DNA from: Armatimonadota bacterium
GTDB lineage: Bacteria; Armatimonadota; Fimbriimonadia; Fimbriimonadales; Fimbriimonadaceae
Assembly: GCA_029781035.1 (NCBI GenBank)
Contig: JAKOXK010000022.1
Location: 22,268 to 86,267, forward strand
DNA: 64,000 bases
Direction of reading: 5' to 3'
The notes under the pieces were generated by a model. It saw only the letters and a program-made list of their open reading frames with translations, did not search any database and had not been told where the DNA came from. Of the stretch, positions 1 to 8,939 are shown one piece after another. The position numbers were made by a program, and so were the translations under genes. Position 1 is the stretch's first letter. Each line of letters begins with the position of its first letter.

Positions 1-1101
1 TCAAACGCTCAGTGGGTCAACGGATACACGAGCGGGAACACCTTCATTCCGCCGAGCTCGTTCGGCGCCGTCCAGGCTGACTCGCGCGGAATGAGTAGCT
101 GGGACCGACAGTCCTCGAACGGAACTGTCACGACGAACCTGCTTGACACGAAGCCGACGACCGAAGTGGTCATGCCGGACTTGAGCGACATCAGCCAGTA
201 CCAGCAGTTGAGCGCGAACTTCGGGGCCGATCCCGGCAACTATCAGAAGAAGTTCTACGCTGACGGAACGGCAAACCCGAACTACGGCTCACCTGCGTTC
301 GTAGACGTCTGGAACACGGCGCAGAACAAGTACGTCCGCCTCAGCGACTCTAGCGGCCAGATCAGCGGAAGTGCCGTTCTTGTCGGCACTTCGACCCACC
401 CGATCAAGCTGTATGGGCCGGTGACGGTGAGTCAGGACGTCGTGATCAAGGGCTACGTCGCTGGTCAGGGCACGCTCTATGCCGGTCGCAACGTCCAGAT
501 CGTCGGTAGCGTGCGGTACTCCAGTCCACCGAGCTGGCTCGGTAGCGACCCGCAGGCGAACGACTACGCCAACGAAAAGAAGGACATGCTCGGACTCGCC
601 GCCCGTGGTTCCGTCATTATGGGCGACCCGACGACCTTCTCGTACCCGTACCCGCTCTACTACATGATGCCGCCCTTCACTCACGGTCGGTACGACGACA
701 ACGGGAACTACATTCCCGCGTTCGACGCCACGAAGACCGATTCGACGGGCCGGAAGCTGTATCAGAGCGTCGTGTCGGACACGATCATCCATGGAATGGC
801 CGAAGGTGTCAACCAGATCGACGCCATCCTCTACACGAACTTCGTTGGTGGTGGAAACGTCGGAACCGGCGGACAAGGCATCAACTTCAACGGGACGATC
901 GTCAGCAAAGACGAGTCGATCGTCACCTGGAGCCTACCGATCCGGATGAACTACGATACGCGGATCCGCGAGCGCGGCCCTGACAACCCTCCGTTGATCG
1001 ACCTACAGATGCCGCGACAGCCAACGCTCATGCGCAGCACGTGGCAAGACAAAGGGTTCTACGACTTCGGCAGTGGTCAGGGAACCGGAGGCCAGCAGTA
1101 A
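1..1101 (+). CDS. Exported/surface protein of unknown function, C-terminal part (5' end outside window)
   Basis: The frame is open from the first base of the window, so the gene begins upstream; 366 residues are visible. I do not recognise a family with confidence. The visible part is rich in Gly, Ser, Asn, Thr and aromatic residues, and a stretch near residue 155 (VVIKGYVAG...LYAGRNVQIVGS) reads like the repeating hydrophobic/Gly pattern of a beta-helical or polymer-forming surface protein. There is no membrane segment in the visible part. The stop overlaps the ATG of the next gene (TAATG), so the two are probably translated from one mRNA. A role in pilus or envelope assembly would be a guess. 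An in-frame ATG at 91 exists, but the coding-like sequence upstream of it argues against that start. Confidence 0.7.
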   Translation, partial: SNAQWVNGYTSGNTFIPPSSFGAVQADSRGMSSWDRQSSNGTVTTNLLDTKPTTEVVMPDLSDISQYQQLSANFGADPGNYQKKFYADGTANPNYGSPAFVDVWNTAQNKYVRLSDSSGQISGSAVLVGTSTHPIKLYGPVTVSQDVVIKGYVAGQGTLYAGRNVQIVGSVRYSSPPSWLGSDPQANDYANEKKDMLGLAARGSVIMGDPTTFSYPYPLYYMMPPFTHGRYDDNGNYIPAFDATKTDSTGRKLYQSVVSDTIIHGMAEGVNQIDAILYTNFVGGGNVGTGGQGINFNGTIVSKDESIVTWSLPIRMNYDTRIRERGPDNPPLIDLQMPRQPTLMRSTWQDKGFYDFGSGQGTGGQQ

Positions 1102-1535
1102 TGAAAAAGCTCATCGCGACACTGGTGTGCCTTCTCGCCGCAGCCACCATGGCCCTGGCCATCAACGAGGACAAGCCCAAAGGCAGCCAGTTCTTCCAGG
1201 AACAGAACCAAGACCAGGTGGCACAGGAACAGTCCTACCAGGGCGTCGTGGGCCCTTCTGGAACCGTAGAACGCGACACCCGGGGCCCAACGCCTGAAGG
1301 CTCGCTCGGCTCGAACGACACCCGTGACACATTCGCGGCTGCCGAAGCGGTGAGGGCGAAACAGTCCCTTCGCAATGCCGACAACATGGTCAAACAGGCG
1401 AGCCACAGGAGCAGTCCGCTGGGCCTAGCCTTCATCGCACTAGGTATCGGCTTCCTGGTCGCAATCGGGGCGAAGACTTACCTGGACAAGACCTGCCCAG
1501 GCCCAAGTCCAGCCAAGAAGAACGCTCAGTTCTAG
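1101..1535 (+). CDS. Small secreted/membrane-anchored protein, unknown
   Basis: The 144-residue product begins MKKLIATLVCLLAAATMALA, a classical signal peptide with a likely cleavage after ALA. A Gln/Asn/Gly-rich hydrophilic middle follows, then a second hydrophobic segment near residues 107-128 (LGLAFIALGIGFLVAIGA) and a short tail with one Cys. The start at 1101 is chosen because it overlaps the upstream stop (TAATG) and gives the signal peptide directly; an earlier in-frame start at 1041 would overlap the upstream gene by 60 bases. The tight coupling suggests the two proteins act together at the cell surface. No family recognised. Confidence 0.7.
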   Translation: MKKLIATLVCLLAAATMALAINEDKPKGSQFFQEQNQDQVAQEQSYQGVVGPSGTVERDTRGPTPEGSLGSNDTRDTFAAAEAVRAKQSLRNADNMVKQASHRSSPLGLAFIALGIGFLVAIGAKTYLDKTCPGPSPAKKNAQF

Positions 1536-1551
1536 CCTTCTGGCCGTCCCG

Positions 1552-1599
1552 TCAATCGGCCCGCTCCCTGGAGGAATCCAGGGGGCGGGCGCTGATTGA
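1552..1599 (+). terminator. Long GC-rich hairpin after the first operon
   Basis: A 13-bp stem at 1559-1571 and 1578-1590 (GCCCGCTCCCTGG against CCAGGGGGCGGGC, one G-T pair) with a 6-nt loop AGGAAT is extended by TCAATC (1552-1557) against GATTGA (1594-1599). It lies 16 nt after the stop at 1535. There is no T-tract, so Rho-independent function is likely but not certain. Confidence 0.6.
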
Positions 1600-1637
1600 T
1601 GCAACGGCCGCTTGGATCATTACGTCATGGTTGACGC

Positions 1638-2339
1638 ATGAGACACGTTCTCGCTGCCGCTCGGTTGTTGCGGGAGAACAAGAGTCTGTGGGCGCCAGCC
1701 ATCGCCCCGCTCAGTGCCGCTTGCATCGCTTACGTGGTCGTGCTCGTCGGTGGGTTCTGGGCTGTCGTTCCCTGGATGACCGACCTCGGAAGTCAGATCG
1801 GAATCCCCGATCCGGTCGGCTGGTTGGCGGGTAGTTCGGTCTACGCCGTCCTGTGGCTGCTGGTCTCCGGCCCGCTCTTCCTCGTCGTTTTTGGTGTGGC
1901 GTCGATTCCCGCTTGGGACCGGTTGAGCCACAGGACCGAGACGATCGCCCTCGGAAGCGCGGCAAGAGCCCCTTTGAAACCTTCGGTCCTCCTGCTCGAC
2001 GGGTTCGTCCGACTTATTCTCACAGGAGCAGCGTTGCTCCTCATGGCCCTCTGTGGGTGGTTCGGCATGGGTCTTGCCGCAGCCGTCGTTTCCGGGAGTT
2101 GTCTTTTGTTCGACCTGACCGCACCCTCGTGTCTGAGGCGGGGCTTCGCCCTGAACCGGCAGGCACAACTCGTCCTGCGCGGAAGCCAGTGGCCAGGGCT
2201 GTTGGTGCTGTTGACCGCTGCCTCGTTCATTCCTGTTATCAGTCTCCTCCTGATGCCGCTCTTTGTCGTCGCTGGCTCATTGATGGTCGCCGAGAACCAG
2301 TCAAAAGCCTCCGCTCCATTTTTTGAACCCGTAGAATAG
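1638..2339 (+). CDS. EI24-domain (CysZ-like) integral membrane protein
   Basis: The 233-residue protein has about four to five hydrophobic segments (roughly residues 25-48, 67-88, 122-150 and 185-222), and its layout resembles the EI24/CysZ family. In some bacteria CysZ mediates sulfate uptake, but most family members are uncharacterised, so I assign no substrate. A charged N-terminus ([17 protein letters not shown]) precedes the first helix, as is common in this family. The stop codon overlaps a TAGAAT hexamer that may be the trpB promoter, so the gene probably ends its own transcript here. The start is ATG; an upstream GTTGACG does not look like a good ribosome binding site. Confidence 0.65.
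   Translation: MRHVLAAARLLRENKSLWAPAIAPLSAACIAYVVVLVGGFWAVVPWMTDLGSQIGIPDPVGWLAGSSVYAVLWLLVSGPLFLVVFGVASIPAWDRLSHRTETIALGSAARAPLKPSVLLLDGFVRLILTGAALLLMALCGWFGMGLAAAVVSGSCLLFDLTAPSCLRRGFALNRQAQLVLRGSQWPGLLVLLTAASFIPVISLLLMPLFVVAGSLMVAENQSKASAPFFEPVE
2332..2337 (+). promoter_or_regulatory. -10-like hexamer directly upstream of trpB
   Basis: TAGAAT ends 7 nt before the GTG start of trpB and there is no purine-rich ribosome binding site, which suggests a leaderless transcript. The same arrangement recurs at nine other genes in the window. No convincing -35 box is seen. Confidence 0.45.
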
Positions 2340-2344
2340 GCTTC

Positions 2345-3523
2345 GTGGTGAACCAAGAGCCCCAGCCCGGCCGGTTCGGACAGTTCGGAGGCCGCTACGT
2401 CCCGGAGACCCTCGTACCGGCCCTCGAGGAACTGGCAGCCGAGTTTGAGCTCGCCTGGAGCGATCCGGAGTTCCGGTCTACGTTCGAATCGCTTTCCCGT
2501 GACTACGTGGGGCGGCCAACCCCGTTGACCGAGGCGAACCGGCTCTCAGAGTCTACGGGCCTCCAGGTCAGTGTCAAGAGAGAGGATCTGTGCCACACCG
2601 GCGCCCACAAGATCAACAACGCTTTGGGCCAGTGCCTCTTGGCCCAAAGGATGGGCAAGAAGCGGATCATCGCCGAAACCGGAGCTGGACAGCACGGCGT
2701 GGCGACAGCCACGGTGTGCGCCCTGTTCGGGTTGGAGTGCGAGGTCTACATGGGCGAAGAGGACTGTGCGCGACAGGAACTCAACGTCTTTCGGATGAAG
2801 CTCCTCGGGGCCAAGGTCGTCCCCGTGAGGAGCGGCACGAAAACCCTGAAAGACGCGCTCAACGAAGCGATGAGGGACTGGGTCACCAACGTGCGGTCGA
2901 CTCACTACGTGATCGGCACCGCCGCTGGGCCGCACCCCTATCCCCACATGGTGCGCGAGTTTCAGAGCGTGATCGGTTCCGAGACACGGACGCAGTACCA
3001 GGAGCGCCATGGAAGACTTCCCGACGTGGGCATTGCTTGTGTCGGTGGCGGTTCCAATGCCATCGGATTCTTCCATGCATTCCTAGGGGACGACGTCCGC
3101 CTCATCGGTGTGGAGGCAGGCGGACTTGGATTGCCTACGGGTCATCACGCCGCGCCCCTCTCGGCCGGATCTCCCGGCGTGCTTCACGGTTCCTATAGCT
3201 ACATGATGCAAGACGACGACGGTCAAGTCCTGCCGACCCACTCCGTGTCGGCTGGCCTCGACTATCCCGGCGTCGGCGCCGAGCACTCGTATCTGAAGGA
3301 CACCGCCCGTGTGGAGTATGTTGTGGCCACCGACGAGGAAGCTCTTGCAGCTTTTCGGCGGGTCGCTGAACTCGAGGGGCTGATTCCGGCTTTTGAGACG
3401 GCGCACGCTTTTGCTGCTTTGTGGCAGGCCGGTCTTTTGCAGCCAGGCTCTCGGGTCGTCGTCAACATGAGCGGACGAGGCGACAAAGACATGGAGCGCG
3501 CTTCCAGACTGTTGGGCCTCTGA
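2345..3523 (+). CDS. trpB: Tryptophan synthase beta chain
   Basis: This PLP enzyme condenses indole with serine to give tryptophan. The 392-residue product is full length. The N-terminus carries [12 protein letters not shown], the PLP lysine lies in [11 protein letters not shown] (Lys89), and the phosphate-binding loop is [10 protein letters not shown]. The C-terminal motif SGRGDKD is also present. All features of the TrpB1 class that partners TrpA are there. The start could be either of two tandem GTG codons (2345 or 2348). The partner gene trpA is not adjacent but 45 kb away at 48549, and no other trp genes are nearby, so the pathway is dispersed in this genome. Confidence 0.97.
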   Translation: MVNQEPQPGRFGQFGGRYVPETLVPALEELAAEFELAWSDPEFRSTFESLSRDYVGRPTPLTEANRLSESTGLQVSVKREDLCHTGAHKINNALGQCLLAQRMGKKRIIAETGAGQHGVATATVCALFGLECEVYMGEEDCARQELNVFRMKLLGAKVVPVRSGTKTLKDALNEAMRDWVTNVRSTHYVIGTAAGPHPYPHMVREFQSVIGSETRTQYQERHGRLPDVGIACVGGGSNAIGFFHAFLGDDVRLIGVEAGGLGLPTGHHAAPLSAGSPGVLHGSYSYMMQDDDGQVLPTHSVSAGLDYPGVGAEHSYLKDTARVEYVVATDEEALAAFRRVAELEGLIPAFETAHAFAALWQAGLLQPGSRVVVNMSGRGDKDMERASRLLGL

Positions 3524-3612
3524 CCGGTCGATAGGTCAAGAGTCCGTCCTGAATGACCCATTAGCGGGTTTGTCCCGTGACAGGATCCGTCACCCGTGGT
3601 ATCCCCTCGTGA

Positions 3613-4638
3613 ATGAGCGACGGACTGAACGTAGCGGTGCTTGGCGCCACTGGCGCTGTGGGCAGGGAATTCCTTGACCTGTTCGAAAAGAGGGCGTTCC
3701 CCGTCAAGTCGTTGCGGCTCCTGGCAAGCGAACGCTCGGCAGGCGTGGCCATTCCGTTTCGGGGTACGGACGTCAAGGTCGAGACCGTCAACGAGAAGTC
3801 GTTCTCTGGTGTCGACGTCGCGTTCTTTTCCGCGGGAGCCGGTCGTTCAAGACAGTGGGCACCGGTGGCCATTGACGCGGGAGCTGTCGTCGTGGACAAC
3901 TCAAGCGCCTTTAGGATGGATCCTACGGTCCCTTTGGTCGTTCCCGAAATCAACTTTGACTCGGTGCGTCCAGAGAACAGGCTGATCGCCAATCCGAACT
4001 GCAGTGCGATCATCTTGCTGATGGCAGTTGCGCCGCTCAGGAAGCTGGGGACGATTGGGCGCCTGATCGTCAGCACCTACCAAAGTGCGAGCGGTGGCGG
4101 TGCCGCTATGATGCAAGATCTGCTGGACCAGTCCAAGGCCTACCTTGAGGGCAGGCCCGTGATCCCCAAAGTGACCCCCCATCCGTACGCGTTCAACCTG
4201 TTCAGCCACAACACAGCGATCGATGCCACCGGCGCAAACGAAGAAGAGTCCAAGGTCGTCGCGGAGAGTCAGAAGATCCTCGAGATGCCTGAGCTCAAGA
4301 TCAACGTGACCTGCGTCAGGGTGCCAGTCCTTCGAGCACACAGTGAGTCGGTGACCGTCGAATTCGTAGACAAGGCGCCGAGCGAGGAACTTGTCCGGCA
4401 GACGTTGGCGCAGACTGAGGGTGTCCGCGTGGTCGACGACCGAGCTTCCAACCACTTTCCCATGCCCTGGGAGTCGAGTGGCCAGGGTGACGTGCTTGTC
4501 GGCAGGATCCGCCAAGACCCGAGCCATCCCAGCGCCGTATGCCTCTTCGTGTCGGGCGACCAATTGCTCAAGGGTGCTGCGCTCAACGCCGTTCAAATCG
4601 CTGAGAAGATCTTCGCCAAAGCCTCAGTGTCGGTCTAG
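3613..4638 (+). CDS. asd: Aspartate-semialdehyde dehydrogenase
   Basis: This enzyme reduces aspartyl-4-phosphate with NADPH to aspartate semialdehyde, the branch point to lysine/diaminopimelate, threonine and methionine. The 341-residue protein has the N-terminal dinucleotide-binding motif GATGAVG (about residues 10-16). The catalytic cysteine is in NPNCSAI (Cys130), and QSASGGG, near residue 156, belongs to the active site. The length is typical for the family. It stands alone between trpB and a tRNA gene, with an 89-base gap upstream. The start is ATG at 3613. Confidence 0.96.
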   Translation: MSDGLNVAVLGATGAVGREFLDLFEKRAFPVKSLRLLASERSAGVAIPFRGTDVKVETVNEKSFSGVDVAFFSAGAGRSRQWAPVAIDAGAVVVDNSSAFRMDPTVPLVVPEINFDSVRPENRLIANPNCSAIILLMAVAPLRKLGTIGRLIVSTYQSASGGGAAMMQDLLDQSKAYLEGRPVIPKVTPHPYAFNLFSHNTAIDATGANEEESKVVAESQKILEMPELKINVTCVRVPVLRAHSESVTVEFVDKAPSEELVRQTLAQTEGVRVVDDRASNHFPMPWESSGQGDVLVGRIRQDPSHPSAVCLFVSGDQLLKGAALNAVQIAEKIFAKASVSV

Positions 4639-4646
4639 GGAAGGGT

Positions 4647-4723
4647 TGGTAGCGACGGACAGACTCGAACTGTCGACCTGACGGGTATGAACCGTCTGCT
4701 CTAACCAACTGAGCTACGTCGCC
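4647..4723 (-). tRNA. tRNA-Met (anticodon CAT)
   Basis: The reverse strand folds into a complete 77-nt cloverleaf. The acceptor stem is GGCGACG against CGTCGCT (first pair G-U). The D-loop contains AGCTCAGTTGGTTAGAGC. The anticodon arm is GACGG-TTCATAC-CCGTC, with anticodon CAT at 4687-4689, and the T-arm is GACAG-TTCGAGT-CTGTC. CCA is encoded at the 3' end. The first acceptor pair and the absence of three G-C pairs at the base of the anticodon stem argue against the initiator tRNA. It is elongator Met, or possibly Ile2 with a lysidine-modified CAU. Confidence 0.95.
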
Positions 4724-4770
4724 GGACAGTCGCCATTATGGCACCAGCCGTTGGCGACGATAAGGGACGA

Positions 4771-6699
4771 TCAGACAGGGAACTCGACGTCAAAGGCCTC
4801 AGCCCACTCGACCATGTTCGCCCACCTCCACACTGCCGGCGAATAGGGAGCGTATCCTTCTTGGATCTGACGCCACAGTTCGAGTGCCTTGTCGACGTAC
4901 AGGGGGGCGACTGACCTCGCTCTGTCTGACCGTAGAACCCGGTCGATCCACGGTGAGAGAGTCTTCATCCAGGCGTTCTCGGGTGTTTGGAACGCGATCT
5001 TGTCCTTCCTGTCCAGGACGGAGTCAGGGACAAGCCCCCTCATAGACTGCCGCAGGATGGCCTTGGTGATGCCTTCTGGAGAGACCAGCCATTCCTCTGG
5101 CAGGCTAAGTGCGAACTCGACCAACGGCTTTGACAAAAACGGGACTCGGCTCTCGACGCTGAACGCCATTGAATTGCGGTCCTCGTAACGGAGCAGGTGG
5201 CTGAGGCCCGCCCTTGATAGACTTGCGCCCAAGGTCTCTCGGAGGCATTCGCTCGAACGAACCGTCCGATAGCTGTGTGGGAAGGCTCCGTGTCGGCCGC
5301 ACCATCCTGAGTCGAGCCAGGATGGTGTCTCGCCACGGCCAACGAGCTTGCGCCAAATCTTGTCTTGGCCTGAGGACAACAGGTAACCAGCCATGTTCGC
5401 GACGTGATGGCCCACACCCAGGCTGTGGGTCGGCCCTGCCTTTTGAGCGAACCTCCACGCCTTGGCCCACTTCCTTTGCCGAACGAGTGAGGCCAAACGG
5501 GCACCGATGTGGTATCCATATCCGCCGAACAACTCGTCTGCGCCTTGCCCGTCCAGTGAGACCTTGATGCCGGACCGATGGATCGCTTCGAATACTTTGT
5601 ACTGGGCAAAAATGCTGGTCGACGTGAAGGGAGCTTGTTGGGCACGGATCAGGCTGGTCAGATCCTCGATGAGTTCGGACGGGCTTGTCTGCACCTTGTG
5701 CTGGACCGCGTCCACCCGCTGGCTCACGTCGTCCATCCACCTTTGTTCGTCGAACGACGTGCCTGGCACGATGTGGCTAAAGGTGTGGATCTCGATCGAA
5801 GGTCCGCCCAACTCGCGCATGAGGCAGACCAGGGACGAAGAGTCAATCCCCCCTGAAAGGCACGATGCGATTGGGACGTCTGATCGAAGGTGCAATTCGA
5901 CGCTATGGGCGAGCAGGTCTCTCAAGTGGGCCGCAGACTCCTGGAATCCATGATGTGACCCGTCACGAGGACTGGCCCTCCAGTAAGTGCGCTTGGCCAA
6001 CTCATTGGGTCGGCGCGGATCCACTGAACAGACCTCTCCGGGCATCACCTGCCGCACGGGGGACACAAGAGTCTGTTCCAAGTGGTCGGTGAACCCGTAG
6101 CGAAGATAGTCCACCGCACCTTGCGGGTCTACCGTCCGCTTCAGACCAGGCCACTTAAGGAGTGGACCGACTTCGGAGCAGAAGGCGAGGCCCTGGGGGC
6201 TCTGAACCATGTATAGCGGCTTGATCCCAAAGGGATCCCTTGCCAGAACGAGGCGGTTCTCAGTTCGATCGAGGATGGCAAACGCAAACATGCCGACGAA
6301 CAAGTCGAGACTCGCCTCCCCCCAGTGTGCCCAGGATTGAAGCAAGACCTCGGTGTCAGACTCGCTCGTGAAGCAGACACCGTGATTCGCCTCCAACGTC
6401 CGACGGATCTCTCGGTAGTTGTAGATCTCGCCGTTGAAGACGATCGTGTACCGCCCGTCGTGGGTCGACATGGGCTGATGCCCCCTATGCGAGAGGTCGA
6501 TGATGGCAAGACGGTTGTGGACGAGTCCGACTGCGGGACGATCGGGGATTTCTCCCTGTGTTCGGAGAGTTCCAGGTTCCCAAAAGGCTGAACCACAGTC
6601 GTCGGGTCCCCGGTGGCGTAATGCGGACTGAGCTTGCCGAGCCCAAGCGACTGCCATTTCTTCCCCGTTCACTACCGCGAAGCCGGCGAATCCACACAT
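4771..6699 (-). CDS. asnB: Asparagine synthetase (glutamine-hydrolysing)
   Basis: The product is a 642-residue class II amidotransferase. The N-terminus MCGFAGF exposes the catalytic Cys2 after Met removal, and a GATase domain fills about residues 1-200 with the motif GEIYNY. The C-terminal synthetase domain has the ATP P-loop SGGIDSSSL near residue 262 and DGQGADELFGGY downstream. This architecture is that of AsnB and of related enzymes in polysaccharide clusters. No glycan genes are adjacent, so primary asparagine synthesis is the simpler reading. It is transcribed divergently from the M1-like peptidase with 74 bases between them. Confidence 0.9.
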   Translation of the reverse strand: MCGFAGFAVVNGEEMAVAWARQAQSALRHRGPDDCGSAFWEPGTLRTQGEIPDRPAVGLVHNRLAIIDLSHRGHQPMSTHDGRYTIVFNGEIYNYREIRRTLEANHGVCFTSESDTEVLLQSWAHWGEASLDLFVGMFAFAILDRTENRLVLARDPFGIKPLYMVQSPQGLAFCSEVGPLLKWPGLKRTVDPQGAVDYLRYGFTDHLEQTLVSPVRQVMPGEVCSVDPRRPNELAKRTYWRASPRDGSHHGFQESAAHLRDLLAHSVELHLRSDVPIASCLSGGIDSSSLVCLMRELGGPSIEIHTFSHIVPGTSFDEQRWMDDVSQRVDAVQHKVQTSPSELIEDLTSLIRAQQAPFTSTSIFAQYKVFEAIHRSGIKVSLDGQGADELFGGYGYHIGARLASLVRQRKWAKAWRFAQKAGPTHSLGVGHHVANMAGYLLSSGQDKIWRKLVGRGETPSWLDSGWCGRHGAFPHSYRTVRSSECLRETLGASLSRAGLSHLLRYEDRNSMAFSVESRVPFLSKPLVEFALSLPEEWLVSPEGITKAILRQSMRGLVPDSVLDRKDKIAFQTPENAWMKTLSPWIDRVLRSDRARSVAPLYVDKALELWRQIQEGYAPYSPAVWRWANMVEWAEAFDVEFPV

Positions 6700-6761
6700 G
6701 TCACACTTGAGTGCCCAGCAGTTTCAGCAGGAAGATACCATCGGCAATGCCAGTTCGAATG

Positions 6762-6767
6762 TAGAAT
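6762..6767 (+). promoter_or_regulatory. -10-like hexamer upstream of the M1-like peptidase gene
   Basis: TAGAAT lies 6 nt before the ATG at 6774 with no ribosome binding site in between, consistent with a leaderless transcript. Confidence 0.45.
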
Positions 6768-6773
6768 TCGCAC

Positions 6774-8939
6774 ATGTTGGGCCCCTTGCTTCTCGCCCTT
6801 GTAACAAAGGACCCTTACGTTGAAATAAACAGACTCGTAGAGGCACGAGACGTTTCCGGATTGGCAAGTTGGACGTCCCAAGAGCTTACGAAACAAGGGG
6901 TCTTTGGATTCCTCAAAACAGGAGGTGCCTACGGGGTCGGAAGATCTGCCTGGCACGCTCTAAGGCTCGACGAAGTCTCGGGAGGAAAACACCTTGTTGT
7001 CGTCTCCACGAACTTGACCTGTGAAGACATGGGTGCCCAAGTGTTCGAGCTCAAGAACGGCGTACTGTCCTCTCGGATCCCCGAAAGCGACGACAACGGC
7101 GTGCGGATCAAGCGATGGGACTTCGACGTGCGCTTCGATCTCCCTACCAAGAAGGCGATCATTCGTGCTGTCACCTCGTTTCATTCAGATCATGACGGTC
7201 CGTTTCTCGTCCGGCTGTCACCACAGTACGAAGTGTCAAAGGTGACCGACGCCTCGGGGCACAGCGTTCCTTTTGCCGAGGCAGGCGGCGTCGTGTCCTT
7301 GCCCAGGCCCCAGCAGCACGAGTTCGTTTACACATTGGACTATGAGGGCGTCGTCGACCAGCCTCGATATGCAGGTGCGGTGACGAAAGACGAGGCCGTG
7401 CTGACTCAAGACTACTGGTATCCGATGGTCGCCCGGCAACCGGCTCCCTTTCGGGTGACGGTCCACGCCCCCAAAGAGTGGATCGTCGTCGCTCAAGGCG
7501 ATAAGGTTGGCGAAAATGATGCCGGGGCAGAGAAGGCCGTGACGTTCCAGATGGATCTTCCCGTGTCCTACCTGAGCTTGTGCGCGGGGGCCTATCGCGA
7601 AGTGTCGAAGACCGTGAACGGGCGGCGCTACCATGTCTGGTCGCGCACTATGCCTGAACCTGACATGCAGACTCAACTCGACATGCTCCCAGCCGTCATT
7701 GAGTTCTACGACAGGAACCTGGCCCCCTATCCGTTCAAGAGCTTCGGCGACGTCATTACACCCCTCTATGGGGGTGGAGCGCTGGAAGCGTACTCCTTTG
7801 CCACTTATGGTTCAGGCTGGCTTCCAGCAAACGAAGGGCACGAGCCTTCCCACACCTGGTTCGGAGGGATGCTCGACAACACCTACCTCGGAAGCCTGTG
7901 GGACGAGAGCTTTGCCGACTGGTGCGACGGGCTCTACCACCGTCGTTCCCCAATCGGCGTCACTGCAGAGACGGAGACCGCCCAGATGCCGAGCCCAGAG
8001 CCCAGTGCCGAGTACGACCACGGAGCCTGTTTCAACACGGGTGCGGAGTCCGGTCCAGTCGCCTCATCCTTGGGATACGGTAAGGGAGCCGCCGTCCTCC
8101 TTCAAATGGAGCAGGAGTTCCCTCAGACTCTCGAGTGGGCTCGGGAGTGGCTCAAGAGAAGACCTTCCGCGCGGGCCTCCGATTGGGCTGACTTTGAAGC
8201 GGTCTGTGGCCCGTCGACCCAGTGGTTTTTCGATCAGTGGATCAAGCGAACCGGATGGCCACACTTTTCAATCCAGAACGTCCGGTATTCGCAAGGCGCG
8301 GTCCGAGGGGAAGTCGACTTCGATGGCGCACCGTACCGCCTGACTGTCGACGTGTTCGTCAGGGACAAGGACGGCGAACACACCCGAAAGGTCGTCTTAA
8401 ACCCAAAATCGTTGGCGCGCAGTCAGTTCGAGATAGAAGTTCCTCGCAAGCCTACGCTGGTGTCGTTCGACCCCTGGGAGCGGCTCTTGATCCGGCACGA
8501 CGGCGAGCGCGAGGAATTGAGCCAGTTCCTCGCGAAATCGGAACGATACGTGGCACCTGGATACGATGAATGGGCCCGTTCTTGGCGTGACTTGGCGCCC
8601 TCGAATGCGCTCAAGACGCTTCCAGCCAAGCTCGACGGATTGACGATTATCGGGGGCGTAAAGGTCTCGCCCTTGATCGCAAAGGCACTTCGCAGTGAAG
8701 GGCTTGAGGTCAGTGGCGATAAGCTGACCTACCGAGGGACAACCGTCGACTTGTCGCACGGTGCCGCGGCCTGTCTGGTCGACCTGCCCGACGGAGGACG
8801 GTGTGCCGTCCTCCTGGGAAAGACGCGGGTGACGCCCGAAATCGGGCATGCCCGACTGGGACTGTGGGACGAATATGGTCGGATGTTGCGGGCTCGGACG
8901 AGCCCAGTGACCTCAGGGCCGCTCGCCTTTCGAATTTGA
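6774..8939 (+). CDS. M1-family-like zinc metallopeptidase
   Basis: The 721-residue protein resembles M1 (gluzincin) aminopeptidases. A beta-rich N-terminal part is followed by the exopeptidase-like loop YGGGALEAYSF and the zinc motif HEPSH. A downstream WDESFADW supplies the third zinc ligand Glu. The spacing between the second His and this Glu is 17 residues where the canonical M1 pattern has 18, a small deviation. A hydrophobic N-terminus (MLGPLLLALV) is too short to be a clear signal peptide. The C-terminal 200 residues match no domain I recognise. The gene overlaps the TTG start of the next gene by three bases, so the two are probably co-transcribed. The substrate is unknown. Confidence 0.7.
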   Translation: MLGPLLLALVTKDPYVEINRLVEARDVSGLASWTSQELTKQGVFGFLKTGGAYGVGRSAWHALRLDEVSGGKHLVVVSTNLTCEDMGAQVFELKNGVLSSRIPESDDNGVRIKRWDFDVRFDLPTKKAIIRAVTSFHSDHDGPFLVRLSPQYEVSKVTDASGHSVPFAEAGGVVSLPRPQQHEFVYTLDYEGVVDQPRYAGAVTKDEAVLTQDYWYPMVARQPAPFRVTVHAPKEWIVVAQGDKVGENDAGAEKAVTFQMDLPVSYLSLCAGAYREVSKTVNGRRYHVWSRTMPEPDMQTQLDMLPAVIEFYDRNLAPYPFKSFGDVITPLYGGGALEAYSFATYGSGWLPANEGHEPSHTWFGGMLDNTYLGSLWDESFADWCDGLYHRRSPIGVTAETETAQMPSPEPSAEYDHGACFNTGAESGPVASSLGYGKGAAVLLQMEQEFPQTLEWAREWLKRRPSARASDWADFEAVCGPSTQWFFDQWIKRTGWPHFSIQNVRYSQGAVRGEVDFDGAPYRLTVDVFVRDKDGEHTRKVVLNPKSLARSQFEIEVPRKPTLVSFDPWERLLIRHDGEREELSQFLAKSERYVAPGYDEWARSWRDLAPSNALKTLPAKLDGLTIIGGVKVSPLIAKALRSEGLEVSGDKLTYRGTTVDLSHGAAACLVDLPDGGRCAVLLGKTRVTPEIGHARLGLWDEYGRMLRARTSPVTSGPLAFRI

